DNA of 64,000 nt. Source: Isoetes taiwanensis (Eukaryota > Streptophyta > Lycopodiopsida > Isoetales > Isoetaceae). The position numbers and the translations under genes are program-made. The notes under the pieces were generated by a model that was not told where the DNA came from, did no database searches, and was given only the letters and a program-made list of their open reading frames with translations. The stretch spans positions 12,321,785-12,385,784 of the forward strand of contig JAJEKV010000038.1 in NCBI GenBank assembly GCA_021234155.1, in the 5' to 3' direction. This document shows positions 12,191 through 24,110 of the stretch, one piece after another (the first letter of the stretch is position 1; every line of letters begins with the position of its first letter).

Positions 12191-14167
12191 TGTAACGAGC
12201 TTGGCCTGTCAGCAGGCATGTAGTTTACATTTTATTATTGATGCTTACGAAAAATATTCCAATTGATCATTACATGAGAAATACATATTATGTATGAGGA
12301 GTTTATACTAAATTCATGTGATAAAACCAAAAAGCATCAGTTTCTATGAGGGTGTCTGGAAGGAGGCAGAAGGAGCAATTTTTGGGCAGTTTTGTTGGCC
12401 AAAATTTGGAGCATCATATCTCGGCAACTCGAGATCCAATTCTGGTAATTCTTACTTTGCTGGAAAGGACTTCAAATCAGCTTTCCAGATTGGGTCTGAT
12501 AAGGCCAAAATTCATCCGTATGAGGGAGATATGGCAGAAAGAGTGAAGCTATATCAGAATTGACTGCACCATTGTATCTCCTTGTGCAGCTTGCTTCTTG
12601 GAGCTAGAAGCTGAAAGGAGAGGATATTTTGAGAAGAAAACAGGTACAAGGAGTCAAATGATCATCATTGAAGTGGTTCTCAGGTGGGTGGTTTTCCGCT
12701 TACACCAGGGGAAGCTTAGATTGCTTGGATCATTCTTGTTGAAAGAGAATCATGATTTAATAATTTGAATTAAGAGTATAAAGGAATCTGGATGATCCTG
12801 AATGTGATAATGTGAGATTGAATGTCTTTTGCCACATTGGTATATAAGAAGAACTAAGAACTAAGCTAAGCTTATTGTAAGAAGTCTGGGAATAGTCCTT
12901 AGAATTGTAGATAGTAGGACAGACCTTGTATATTGTAAAGGGGATCCTGACAACATCAATATAGAGATCGTTTTGCTTGGAGAAGCCAGAACTCAATTGG
13001 AATCTTGAGATCATGTAGCTTATGGGGGCTGCATGGAGGTTCTAACAAGGGCACGAAAAGCGCCATCAGCTCCATGAGACAAGAAGCTAATTTAGAAGGT
13101 AGACAAAGATGCATATATACCTTTGGTGATTAGATTGAAGTTAAGATGCTAAAATAAACTATGATAGGGAATTGCATTGTTAAGAAACAACCATGGAGGT
13201 TATATGCGACATGTTAATCTTTTAGGTAGATAGTAAGACAATGTATGCCAAAGCGGCCTAAAGAAGCTTATGGGGGCTTCTGCAGTATGGCAATGGCATG
13301 AAGTATTGTTGGCCAAATAAAATGCTAAGTTATGTAATTAACTTATTAGTAAGAAAAACAAGCTAACATATTGAGTTGCATATGAGTATTCTGTAAAATG
13401 TTCCACTCCTTATGGAGGGAGTGACTTTGGGGAAGCATGCTGCTAGGAGGGTGTGTACATATGAGGCTTACCCCGCCCATATTTGCTGCAGGGCCTGATC
13501 AACCCAGGTGGCCTTCATAGAACTGGAGTAGGCACTGCATGTTTATGGATATCTCATGGTTCTTTATGGTCTCATGTTGGTTATTGTAAGGTTATGACAT
13601 GTGCATTTACACCTTATTTGGATGGCTTGATGATGTTTCGATTCTTATTATCATTGTTCATGTTATGTGCTAATACTGCATTGCGGGTTTCTAGCATAGA
13701 GGGATTCTTAGGTGAGGCACCTAAGTATGAGAATTACTCTTGTGATTGGTACATTGTACATGTTTCTTGTTGATAAATGCCTCAAACCCCACTTAGTCTT
13801 TAAGACTAACCCCATGTGTTCATGGTGTAAGCAGTTTCAGAGATAGCAGAGCAATTGAAGGGCACAACTATGTGCAGTCTTTACTTCTGAGGACTCTGTA
13901 TGCCAATAGAAACGCCAAAACATTTCTGGAGCTTATGGATATTAAACTGCATATCATCTTGTATATGCCACAAGAGTGCTATACAATTATGTTTCAAATA
14001 TGTATGTAAATCTAACTATGGATTTGAAGACAAAGATTCAATTCTTTACCAAGATTTCTTCAGTAGAATTACATTATCAACTCATGGATAACAATTTATC
14101 ATTGACTCATGCAAGGTTAAATGGGATTTTGGGTTACCTTGAGGGTTAACCCGGCAGGCCCGTTACA
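12191..14167 (+). repeat. LTR copy 3 (1977 bp)
   Basis: It begins TGTAACGAGC and ends CGTTACA, followed by the target duplication GAAAT. It carries the 5' segment missing from copy 2 and lacks copy 2's 590-base middle segment (the junction is near 13440). Elsewhere the two are very similar along their length. Confidence 0.88.
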
Positions 14168-14330
14168 GAAATGCGTCACACACATTTCGATGTCTCAGAA
14201 TATATATATCGTACGTTTTTTTATGGTTTCATTAAACAGAAATGATACAATATATTAGTGTCTATTATACAACAAATCTTATATTGAAATACATCACACA
14301 CATTTCGATATATTTCACATGCCCAAATAC
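14168..14330. repeat. Tandem repeat of about 115 bp, right part
   Basis: This resumes the unit interrupted at 6353, starting with the duplicated GAAAT, and adds one more unit with CATCACACACATTTCGATAT. Confidence 0.75.
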
Positions 14331-14373
14331 AAAAACAACAAAGTGGTTAAAAGTAACAAAAAATCACATCAGT

Positions 14374-14416
14374 TTTCACAAGGGATCAGTCTCTAGAAGA
14401 TCGAAAGACTATAATA
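14374..14416. repeat. Short dispersed repeat (GGGATCAGTCTCTAGAAG)
   Basis: The motif CACAAGGGATCAGTCTCTAG followed by AAGATCGAAAGACTA also occurs twice at 38376-38482. Confidence 0.7.
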
Positions 14417-14560
14417 TGTAGCATTATAACAGGGGGTTTTTTTTGTGTTTTTGTACTGTTTTCTCTAAGGTTTTTATATGATTTGGTGGCCGTATTCATC
14501 CAGGTGTACTAAATAGTATTTCTAGAGTGCACCCTTTTGTAAGCCGTTGATTTTAGAAAA
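14417..14560 (+). repeat. Dispersed repeat 'TAGCATAATAACAGGG', copy 1
   Basis: About 140 bases, starting TGTAGCATTATAACAGGG and including TTTTTGTAC, CTAAGGTTTT and TCTAGAGTGCA, recur at 26404 and 51465. The shared left edge suggests the end of an uncharacterised transposon. Confidence 0.7.
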
Positions 14561-15595
14561 GGGGGCAAATCCTGTGGTGAATATCCTCCCATTACTTTAG
14601 GGTTTTTTTAGGGTTGTTTAGGGTGTTTTTTAGGTAATCTTCCACTAACATGACCATTTTACTATTTCGAAGTAACTGTTTATTTTTATTTTCTTTTAAA
14701 CCTAACGTGACAGAGGCAGCCTGCAGCTCACGAATCTGCCCTCCAGGCCCAGATCCTACTACAGTCCGTGTTTAGCTTGATCGATTGCTCTGAGTAGGGC
14801 ATTAAGCAATGCCTTGTATGATGGCGGTCTGTCTTCGGTTCACTTAGCGGCAAATAGGCTTCTTTCTGCGGGTAGCTTGAGCTGTTGCATTGCTGCAAGA
14901 GTTCGTTGTAGGCTTCTCTTCAAAATTCGAGGCAGATTTGCAGTTTACAGCTGTCTGGGTTTTAGGTTTACATCTTTAAAGACATAAATATGATGCATGA
15001 ACGCTCCCCCTCAAGGAATGCAAGGTGGAGATGGGCAACCATGGATGATGATGCCACCACCGCAAAGAAAGAATGTATCCATGATGGGTGTCCGCTGACT
15101 GTTATGCAACATCCTATGATGGGCAAAGCAACAAATGATCTTTGCAAGGTGTGATGCAAGCTGACAGTAATTCCTCCCATGTGACCAATGCAAAATTTGA
15201 CCAATAATCATGCGGTCGGTCGGATACCACTTTTGGGCTGCGAAGGGGACCACACGGTGGCAAATGGGTTGTAAAATTTGTTATTGGATTTGTTCCTTCT
15301 TACTTTCGATCACCATGAGCTTATTTTTTACGCAATAGACAAGAACTCTAGTAATCTCCACTCTCCCATTTTAGCATGGTTACTTTCGTTTCATTTCGTG
15401 ATTAAGAAATTTGTAAAGTCTCATAGATTTAAATTAGTACACAGATGCGGCACTATTGAGAGGAACGGTAAGAATTTTGCCTGTAAAAACGTCATGGCAT
15501 GCACTCAGTGTCCTCTGGCCAGTTGAACCCATTATATATTTTACTCATCACTTTCCAAAATCTGCATTTCAATTTCACAAGGCTCCCAAAAGTAA
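14561..15595. other. Unassigned sequence
   Basis: The stretch is GC-richer between 14700 and 15270 than its surroundings, with minus-strand frames of about 80 codons and no recognisable motif. No gene is supported. Confidence 0.4.
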
Positions 15596-15900
15596 ACTAC
15601 TATATTTAACTAGTACTAATTCATCCAAAAACCATGATATATGCAGTCTTTTATACACGAATTTATTTGATAGAAGAAAACCACATGTCATAGTGGTTTG
15701 TTGAAAATGATACTGGTTCGTTACATGGTTATTTATGTTGGTTTTTAATGTTATAATGGCATGTTAAAACTTGTGATGGTTTATGTGATAGTTTCATGCA
15801 TACTATATTAATTCATTAAAACTAGTAACGGTTTGGTAAATTCACTTTATAATCATGGCAGGGTTTGGTGGCTAGTTCTATTATGCCCATCTTAAGGGAT
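15596..15900 (+). repeat. Dispersed repeat shared with 46898-47140
   Basis: TATTTAACTAGTACTA, AAAAACCATGA and TTTGATAGAAGAAAACCA, followed by a run of TAGTGGTTTGTTGAA-like phrases, occur in the same order in both places. Confidence 0.75.
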
Positions 15901-16149
15901 ATGACATGGTTATGTATTGCCACGTGGATTTGGTAACATAATTGATTTATTGTGTGGTATAGGTGTAATGAATAATAAGTAGTCCCATAACAACTCACTC
16001 AGTTGATTGCACCTCATAGTGAGGACTCAATCAAAATTATTTTCAACCTTGGCATCTCTTTATGCCATTCTTCTCATATGCCACTTCATCAAGAAATTAT
16101 GTATAACATTCACAATGTACATTCTCCATTTTTATCATTTTTGGGTTGC

Positions 16150-16404
16150 CCGAAGGGCATACCCTAGAAATGGTTGTGAGGGCCTAGAATATCTGCAGAG
16201 TATTATGAATAGACGGAATAGATTGTCAGACAAGCTGGAAGATCTACAAAATATGTTAAATGAACGTACTAAGATAAGAGCTGGAAGATCTACAGAAAAA
16301 AGATATCGTTTCTGCATTACCTTCTATATTGAGTTGCATCAAATATCCTCGGAAGACGCAGACTTCATGGCTTCAATCGAGCGGATCCATTCTGGCTACT
16401 ATAG
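16150..16404 (+). other. Possible exon(s) of an unidentified gene
   Basis: A frame reads EGLEYLQSIMNRRNRL and then KLEDLQNMLNERTK, a heptad-like, charged stretch that would form a coiled coil. Further on, the reading SSEDADFMASIERIHSGYYR ends exactly before a donor-like GTATAA at 16405. I do not recognise the protein. Splicing is inferred only from these signals. Confidence 0.3.
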
Positions 16405-16804
16405 GTATAAAAAAACTTCCCCCTTTCCATTTGTTTATTACAGGCTTCTAGTTCCGGATTTCTCCCTCAACACACTAATAATATAACAAATTGAAGCTCA
16501 TACAGCGCAGCCATGTAGTCCTTCTATATTTCCTTCTATATATTTCTTCCCGCTTTCATGCAGATTGAAGCTTGCATTGGATCAAAGCTTGCCTCGGTTT
16601 GCATGAGATTGAATAACAAATTGCTCATAGCCATGGCTTCCTCCTACTTTTTCTGCTATCTGTTTTTTCCCCTTTTTATGCGGGCAAACCATTGTGCGAA
16701 AGCACCTTGTGTCATTCTTATTGTCTATGGACATTTATATAAGAGTCAAAGAAGCTTAGAGATAATCTTCTTTTTTATTTTGCGATGGTGTTGGAAGTTG
16801 TGCC

Positions 16805-16840
16805 GGGAACGCCGCATGTAACGCCGCATGCGGCGTTCCC
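16805..16840. repeat. GC-rich hairpin
   Basis: GGGAACGCCGCATG and CATGCGGCGTTCCC are perfect inverted arms of 14 bases around an 8-base spacer, in otherwise AT-rich sequence. The right half contains the 18-base perfect palindrome AACGCCGCATGCGGCGTT. Confidence 0.85.
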
Positions 16841-17035
16841 TTACCACTTGCGGTTCCCCTTCCGGGACTATTTTTGAATTTCGTCTCTCTCCACTTTCTA
16901 TTCGAATTTCGTACTGCGGCGTCGGCTGCATTCCGTCCTAATTTTAGCATCAAACATGTGTGCCACAGGGGTACGTTATTCTGGCATTCATTTACAAAGG
17001 CAATATTATCAAGCTAAATTTTTCCCATTCTTGCA

Positions 17036-17283
17036 GACAACAGTTACTTCTTCTGAAAAGAAGGTGAAATCTTCGAAAGGTAAGGGAGCTTCAGACAAAT
17101 GTGAGCTTCTTAATAAATCTTGAATTGGTGCTCTTTTCTCCTCATTTCTGAAGCTCATGTACTCTGTTTCTCCCCTTTTTCTTTGTAGTAGCAGCAATAA
17201 CTGGAAGTACAAGACATCTGGATCTGTTCAAAGTCGAACTAGAAAGGCACTTGAGGACATTCAAAATGCAGTTGGCACCGGAT
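17036..17283 (+). other. Two possible small exons
   Basis: A 45-base stretch (TTVTSSEKKVKSSK) is bracketed by TTGCAG and GTAAGG. Another begins after TTTGTAG at about 17189 and reads in one frame to a stop at 17277 (SGSVQSRTRKALEDIQNAV) or in another (TGSTRHLDLFKVE). They may belong with the 16.15-16.40 kb pieces. The protein is not recognised. Confidence 0.3.
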
Positions 17284-18203
17284 TGGAGTAAATTCCACCA
17301 TTTTATTTGTAGATGACGTTTTTTGCTTTTCCTAATTCTACAAACTGTTGTGGCAAAGCGGAGGGGCGATGAAATATTATTTACGGGTTTGGTTAATCGG
17401 TTATAGCAAAGGTGGGCAGTGGGAATGACGTGGATAATGCCTAAATAATCATGTTTCCAGCTCTTCAAATCCATTTTTAGGTCGAGTTCTTCACAAATTT
17501 CAGCCGCTTTCTGCACAAAGAAGGCTCTAAACAAGACTTCTGTGATGCGAATTTGACCTTTGGATCTTGTGTGCTGCGATGGATGTGCATGGCTAATCCG
17601 GCTCGATCTTTTTTTTTTGGATCTTTGCGTATGTGCTTTTATTATGGAATCCATCCAAATCCGGCACATTTGCTTAAGATCATGAGCCAAATTCCTTATC
17701 TAGCTGCGCATTTCTCGATGAATCCGCATTTTTGCCTTGATGGGTGTACATTTTTGGGTTCTTCATTCGATTTCGTCTGTTTGAATGCGGCTAATCTCTG
17801 GAGCAGGTAGCACTCGACACCCTAAATCCTTTTGCGAGGCTTGAAGACTTCTAACGAGGGCAATAGAGTTTAACAAGGGAAGCCGCAAAGAGGCTAGCGC
17901 ATTGTCACAGTTACAAGGAGACTTTTGGGTTACAAGGTTACAAAAAAATCAGAAGAAAATCGAGCAAATCACTTGGTTGCATTCACTTTTCACTTTTGAG
18001 CAGATCCCTTAATCTGTGAACTCCTATAATTTTAGCCCCTGGAAATCTTCTGTCTCGCTTTCTGCTTGGCGGGTTGGAGTAAATAGTTCAAATCAGTCCT
18101 AAGGCAATGCCTCCATGCTCATGTGTTGGATAGGCTCCTTGCAGGAGAAGCTTTCTGACTGCCGGTTGCATCAGGTAAACTTTTCATTTTGCAACGTTCC
18201 TAT
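17284..18203. other. Unassigned sequence before the LINE
   Basis: No supported gene. There is a T-rich run near 17610. This is host sequence into which the LINE inserted; the target bases are 18204-18215. Confidence 0.4.
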
Positions 18204-18215
18204 AATTATTTGTTT
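18204..18215. repeat. LINE target-site duplication (left)
   Basis: AATTATTTGTTT occurs here and again at 26102-26113, directly after the LINE poly(A) tail. Confidence 0.7.
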
Positions 18216-18880
18216 GATCTAAAGGGGAGACCGGTGAAGGAGGATGGGCGCCAATTTTCTTGGAAAGTTTGTCCTTTCCTCGGGGAAAATTTCGGTTGAG
18301 CCCTTTTTGGTTGTTTTTGAAATTTCTGCCCCATTCGACCCCAATTTCTCTTAGATCTCTCTGCTAGCCTTGTAGGGGCTAGCAATTCAACTTTGAATCC
18401 ATATGATTCCTCTGCAATTTACCTACATATGGATACAAAAAATCTTTGTAATCCTTCAAGACAAAGGGTCATTAGCGTGTGGTTACTTGAGCGGATGTTA
18501 CTCAACTCGGCAATCTCGATTACAAGGGAATACTTCCCGGAGGAGAATTTTCAACTTTGAGTATACATTTGTTCCAAGTTGTGAAGAATTTGAGGCGTAA
18601 ATTGTTCAATCTTGGTTGGAAGAATTCATAGGAAACAAGAATTGAAGCAACCGCAATATTTCAGTGAATTATGGCGGGCCGGATACAAAGTTATGAGTTA
18701 GATTGTATCTTTGAGAAGGATTGGCGGGCAATGAGGATTGCTTTTACGATCTCTTAGTGATTGTGTTGATTTGAACGTAAAGCTTTTCCTACCGTTATCT
18801 TACGCCACTTACGTGAATCATCCTTCTTCCCCTTTTTAATTTTCTTTCCGTGCTTTTGTTGATTTCCCCCGGCCTTTACA

Positions 18881-21290
18881 ATGGAAAATTTAGCCAATTT
18901 TAACCCTAAATTCCCTGCTTTTCTCCACGAATTTTGCTCGGCTTCAAGACTACGGCGGCTCTCCTTGCTTCATCGGTTAAGACTCTTCAAGAAAATCCAA
19001 AAAAGGTCGATTTTGGAGATTTTGCTAACATACGTCTCGATCGGGATCATGAATCCCTTAACTCATGAGGTGCCAATATGGGACAATCTTTGAAGGATCG
19101 GTCGCCATGGTGGGTTACCAGCTCGCACCCTTCCACTCAAATTAAAGTTACCTTATGGAGTTCCTAAGCCCGAAAGAAAGATCCTTTAGGACAAAACCAC
19201 GGATCTTTGCTCTGTTGAACTTCCAAGGCTGCGAGAGGGAAATAGGCAACCTTTATATCATGGTATATCTTAAATCTTCCCTCCCTGCGTGCATGAAAAA
19301 ATGTTGATTCTTAAAGATCACATTGTTCTTGTCAAAGTTAACAAATGTGGGATAAATCGGGGAAATTATGGATTTTTGCCAAAATCTTCAAAAAGGAGTC
19401 CTCATCAAGGCAATGTCTTGGCTAAATTATCCCTTCATTATGGTGGAGTGTGAAAATAAAAAAAACAGCAAACTTTTTCCTCAACATTGGTCCTCTCGGT
19501 TTTGAAAATTTCCAAATCTCTTTTCTCAAATGGAATCCCAGATTGGATACCACATCTCTTGACTCCTTGTGTATTGCTTCCACTACCCTCCATGGCACGA
19601 ATCAATTTATTGGAATGAAGATTGTTTCAGGAAATTATTTAACTCTATTGGCACCTACATCTCCTTTGCATATTCTCTCGATAGGCCTCCTTCCTAGAGC
19701 TTTCATTCAACTTGACTTCTCCAAAGACATCCCTGAAATCCCTTTCCTTGATGCATTTGGGCAAAAGTCAACATTATCACTAAGATGGTCAGGTTGCCTT
19801 CTGATTTGTGGGTTATGCGGAAACGGGCATTTCTGGTATGAAATTGTAGGGTAAATTCCAAGAAACGGTGATGGGACAATTATGAACACAATTCTTTTTA
19901 AAGGAATTAGAAAAAAGATGGCGGAGATATAGTTCTGAGGAGCCAATAGCAAAAAAAAGCGCCAATCCTCAAGGTGTGATGGAAACAAATATGGAAACAT
20001 TGCGGGGCAATGCTACAAAGGCCAACAATGAATTTGCTTGGAAAGGGTCAATGGATCTCAAAGAGAATCCAAAAAACAGATTAGAAAGAAAATATTAAAA
20101 TAGCGAGGTGTTGTATTTCTGATTTGACCTTGACCAAAAGCGACTTTACGGTACACAAAAAGGCTGCGAGAGATTAAGGTCATACAAAAGTATGGGGATT
20201 ACTCGGGTAAAGGAAAAGCTCCAATTGGTCAATCAATTGGTCAATCAACAAAGTCAGCGAGAAGACTTGCACTCTACTCTAGAACAAAATTATTCAAGAT
20301 GCTAAAGCTTTGAATAATTCTAGATTATCTACATCTTTGTTCCAAAAAGAATAGTAAGGGAGATTCATTAATTAGGGGGAAAGCCATATTACCAAGTCTT
20401 ATCCATTGGACAACCAAATAATATTGGAAAAGGAGAGCTTTGAGAAGGTGATCTCGATTCTCAAAAGGTAGAAAAGGTTTCTGATCGAGAAATCTCGAGA
20501 ATCTTCCCAATAAAAGTTCGGCTTTTTGAAATGGTCAATTTCGGTCAAAAGTGGAAAAGCAGGGATACACCAAATTGTCTTGACTTGGAAAATAAGGTCC
20601 TCTGCTCCAATAAATTTCAGGTACTTGTAAACTTAAATACTAACCTTGATGATCAGATTTTGAATTACGGAAATATGGTGACCCATCCTTACGCATCGGA
20701 TAATCCATATGTTGATCCTCCTTCTCATCCTCCCTCTCATCCTTCATGCTCAAGTCCTAAGGTCCAACTTGAACCCCTTATTGACTTTGAAACAGCCCCA
20801 CTCATGTGAGTCAAAAATGTTCCTCCATCTCTTGGATATTGAGAAACAAATGGGGGTTCTTAGGGAAGGATTGGTAAACATAAATTCGGGTCAAGGTGCC
20901 TCTCGAGATGAAAATACAAAAAGCTTAGAATTCTCTCCAGAATGCTCTGATGAAATATTGATGGTCCTAGATACTCCAGAACGAGAACATAATCAAATAG
21001 AATGTGAATCACCTTCAAGTATTAGTCCAGAGATTTGCACCAATGGTCAGAATTCAACTATGGCAGCTCATCTTTCCAGGCAAGTACCCTTCCAAAATTC
21101 CTCTAAGATAAATTTATTTGATAATTCTATAAATAGAATGTTTGAGTTTATTCCAGGGGGGGCATCTGATAGTGAGGATGAGTTAGTTTTGGATAGTAAC
21201 AAGGAAAATGTGGGAAAAAAAAGCTGGGGAGATGATGAGCTATTGAGAGATACCTTTTTGAAGCCAAAGGCTAAATGGACTCTAACTTAA
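18881..21290 (+). pseudogene. LINE ORF1 (DUF4283-like RNA-binding protein), broken
   Basis: It starts at ATG 18881 (MENLANFNPKFPAF). The most informative piece is 19450-19854: an AFIQLDFSKDIPEIPF stretch followed by a degenerate knuckle CGLCGNGHFWYE, which recalls the DUF4283 plus CCHC arrangement of plant LINE ORF1. One spacer residue and the last Cys are missing from the knuckle. The C-terminal piece (20709-21290) is acidic and ends shortly before ORF2. The frame changes several times. Family members bind the LINE RNA. Confidence 0.6.
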
Positions 21291-21408
21291 TGGACTCTAA
21301 CACTCCTGCCAACAACACCAGGAGTAAGAAATCTAAGCAAGGCAACAAAAAAGGGGGAAAAAAGAGAAACATTTGATCCTACCTATCTTGTTTCTTATTT
21401 CTTTCCTA

Positions 21409-21990
21409 ATGAAGATAGTTAGTTGGAATCTGAGAGGTATTAAGGGTCCTTTAAAAAGGAGGAGAGCTATCTCCCAATTGAGACAATATAATGCAGACAT
21501 TATCTTGCTGCAAGAGTTGAAGCTCCCTAAATTTGAGGCCTCCAATCTGGGAGATTGGATCTACCCAGGGTCTTCTTCAATTTGGATTGAAGCTAATGGT
21601 ACTAGGGGGGGCTTGGCTATTATTTGGAAAAATCTGCAGCACATCTCTTACTGCAATAGTGTTTCAAAAATGTGGCAGGCTGTGACCTTTTCCTTGAATA
21701 ATTCCACCATTGGAGTCATAAATGTTTATGCCTCTACTTGTCCTAAGGAGAGAGAGAAACTTTGGCCTACAATTAATTCTTGGATTTCAAACAACTCCAA
21801 CATTGACTGGATCCTTGCAGGTGATTTTAACAATACTCCTACTTGGGACATGAAGCTTGGGAATAAAATTAATATGTCTATAACTGAGAGAACCTGTTGG
21901 GATAAACTTTTAGCTGATTCATCCATGATTCACATTCCATCCTCTACCTCCATTTATTCTTGGTCTAATAAGCGAGAAAGGAAGGGATGA
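21409..21990 (+). pseudogene. LINE ORF2: APE-type endonuclease domain
   Basis: The ATG at 21409 begins MKIVSWNLRGI, the classic exonuclease-endonuclease-phosphatase start. It is followed by ILLQELKLP (catalytic Glu) and LAGDFNNTP (the GDFN motif). The domain normally nicks target DNA to prime reverse transcription. The frame stops after SWSNKRERKG at 21988, just before the expected RLDRF-type block, which seems to persist in another frame. Confidence 0.9.
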
Positions 21991-22689
21991 GAGTTTTCGC
22001 GTGCTTTAGGCGATTTTATATCTCTAACCCTCACTTTCGGATCTACGGGACAATTGTTATGTATCAAGTGATGATGGAACATCTATCTCGACCACCAACC
22101 CCAATTTCTTTGTACCAAGCATCGCTAAGTTCCCAAGGGACATAAACATTCCTTTCAAACTCAACTGCTCTACGCTCCACAATGTTTCTTTTCAGTGAGG
22201 AGTTTGCTGATTTCTATTCTTCTATTGACTCAGTCTTTCCAAATTCTTCTATGAAGAACTTTATCATAAAATCAAAAGGCTAAAAGGCTGGATCAAATCT
22301 GGGCCAAAGATAAGCATAAAGCAAAAAATAGGGAAAAAAGAGACTTCGAAGGCAAAATGAAAGAAATTAGATCCTTGCTTCAAATCGATCCATATAACCA
22401 CAATCTTCATGTTGGAGAAGAAATTGTTGAGAATCTGATTAAGAATATAGAAGAAAGGGATGCGGGTTCTCTGCAATTAAATGCAAAATTAAATACAATA
22501 GTGAGATTGATCGGGGCTGCTCAAAATTTTTTCTTTAGAGTGGCTAAGTCACGGGGCTCTAAAAAATTCCATCAATCAGGTTATTAACAATTATGGTACT
22601 TCTCTGGGTTCTATTCCTGATATTAAAATTTCTTCTTTGAGAACTACTCCTCTCTGTTCAAAAAAAGTGATCTTTCTGCTACTGAAGTT

Positions 22690-24110
22690 GTGGACAAAGA
22701 TAAGTTCATTAGCAATCTAGACACTATCTTACCTTATCCAATTGATAATATGGATATTTCCCTTACTGCTACCCCCAATGAAGATGAGATATATAAAACC
22801 TTACTGAGTTTTTCCAAAGATAAGTCCCCTGGCCCAGATGGTTTTCCCCCAGAATTTTATATACAATTTTGGGATATTATGAAAAGAGATGTCATCAGTC
22901 TTGTGCATGGATTTTGGAATTCCAATCATCTTCATCCCTCAATTTCTGCTGGTTTTATAACTCTAGTGCCTAAGGTTGACAACCCGAGCTCTTTCTCTGA
23001 ATGGAGACCAATTTCCCTGACAAATTCATCTTACAAGCTATGTGCTAAAATTATTGCAAAGAGAATTCAATCTTATCTCCAAAAAATATCAGTGTCAATC
23101 AAACTGCCTTTCTGCCTAATAGATTCATTCTGGATAATTACATCAGTGCCATGGAAGGCTTACATTGGAACAGAATTTCAAATCAATCTTGCATCCTGTT
23201 GAAGTTGGATTTTAAAAGAGCATTTGATACAGTGAGCTGGGACTTTATTGACCTTGCTTTAAAAAAGATGGGCTTTCAGGCAAAGCTTATCTCTCTTATA
23301 CATGGATTAAATTCTATGTCTAATTCTGCTGTGTTGATAAATGGTTCTCCCTCAAATTTCTTCCCTTTAGCTAAAGGTGTCGGAACAAGGTTGCCCCTAG
23401 CTCCTATCTCTTTCTCATTGTTGCTGAAATGTCGACAAGGAGTGTGCTTCATTGCAAAAACCGGGAGTTTTAAGCTGTCCGAAACTCCCAAATAATTTGG
23501 ATTCCCTCACAATATCTCAATATGCAGATGATACATTTGCTTTCCTGGACTCTAATACCAGAAATGTCAATACTTTCTTGGATCTTATCAAAGAGTTCTC
23601 AGCTGCCTCTGGGGTCCATCTTAATTTGGATAAAAGTAAGATTATTGGAGATATTATCCAGCCTTCAATATGTGGCATATCTGTGCTCAATACCAATCAA
23701 GCCTCTAATCTCTTAGGCATGCCACTTTCTCTCAATCACAATTTAAAAGGTCTGTGGGATCCAATTCTACAAAGGATAAAGAGGAAGCTGAATAATTATA
23801 GAAACTGTCTCTCTTTTGCAGGAAGGACAATTATTGCAAATTCTGTCCTAGCTTCTTCTCATGTCTATTTCTCCTCTGCCCTTGTTGCCCCTAAAGCAAT
23901 TTATTCTGAGTTGGAGAAAGTAATCCGAAATTTCATCTGGAATGGGTCTCATCTGGTAAACTGGAACTCAATCTCTAGACCTAAAAATTTGGGAGGTCTT
24001 GGATGTAAAAATCTCCATTTACTGGGGCTTGTTCTCGCGAGGGTAAATATATATGGAGAACAATTATGGGCAATAATTCTCCTGCCTCCATTTTCATTGC
24101 TCATTGGCTG
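22690..24110 (+). pseudogene. LINE ORF2: reverse transcriptase domain, frameshifted
   Basis: The domain order is clear: KSPGPDGFPPEFY (about 22829), ITLVPKVDNP with WRPISLTNSSYK, LKLDFKRAFDTVSWDF (about 23205), then SQYADDTFAF with the catalytic YADD at 23521-23532, and SKIIGDI. The domain is spread over three frames (22690-23202, 23151-23495, 23452-24111), so at least two frameshifts interrupt it. Confidence 0.92.

Larger units (their letters stand above)
6354..14167 (+). mobile_element. Non-autonomous LTR retrotransposon with three LTR copies
   Basis: The element starts TGTAACG and ends CGTTACA, flanked by GAAAT on both sides (6349-6353 and 14168-14172). Order: LTR stub (6354-6382), 3' part of the internal region (6377-6880), full LTR (6881-9271), primer binding site and internal region (9272-12190), LTR (12191-14167). 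No gag, protease, integrase or RT was found anywhere inside, and the longest frames are about 90 codons. This makes it a LARD-like derivative that must have used proteins of another element. Three LTRs within a single target duplication is unusual. It could have arisen as a tandem array followed by deletion, or by recombination between copies. Confidence 0.88.
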
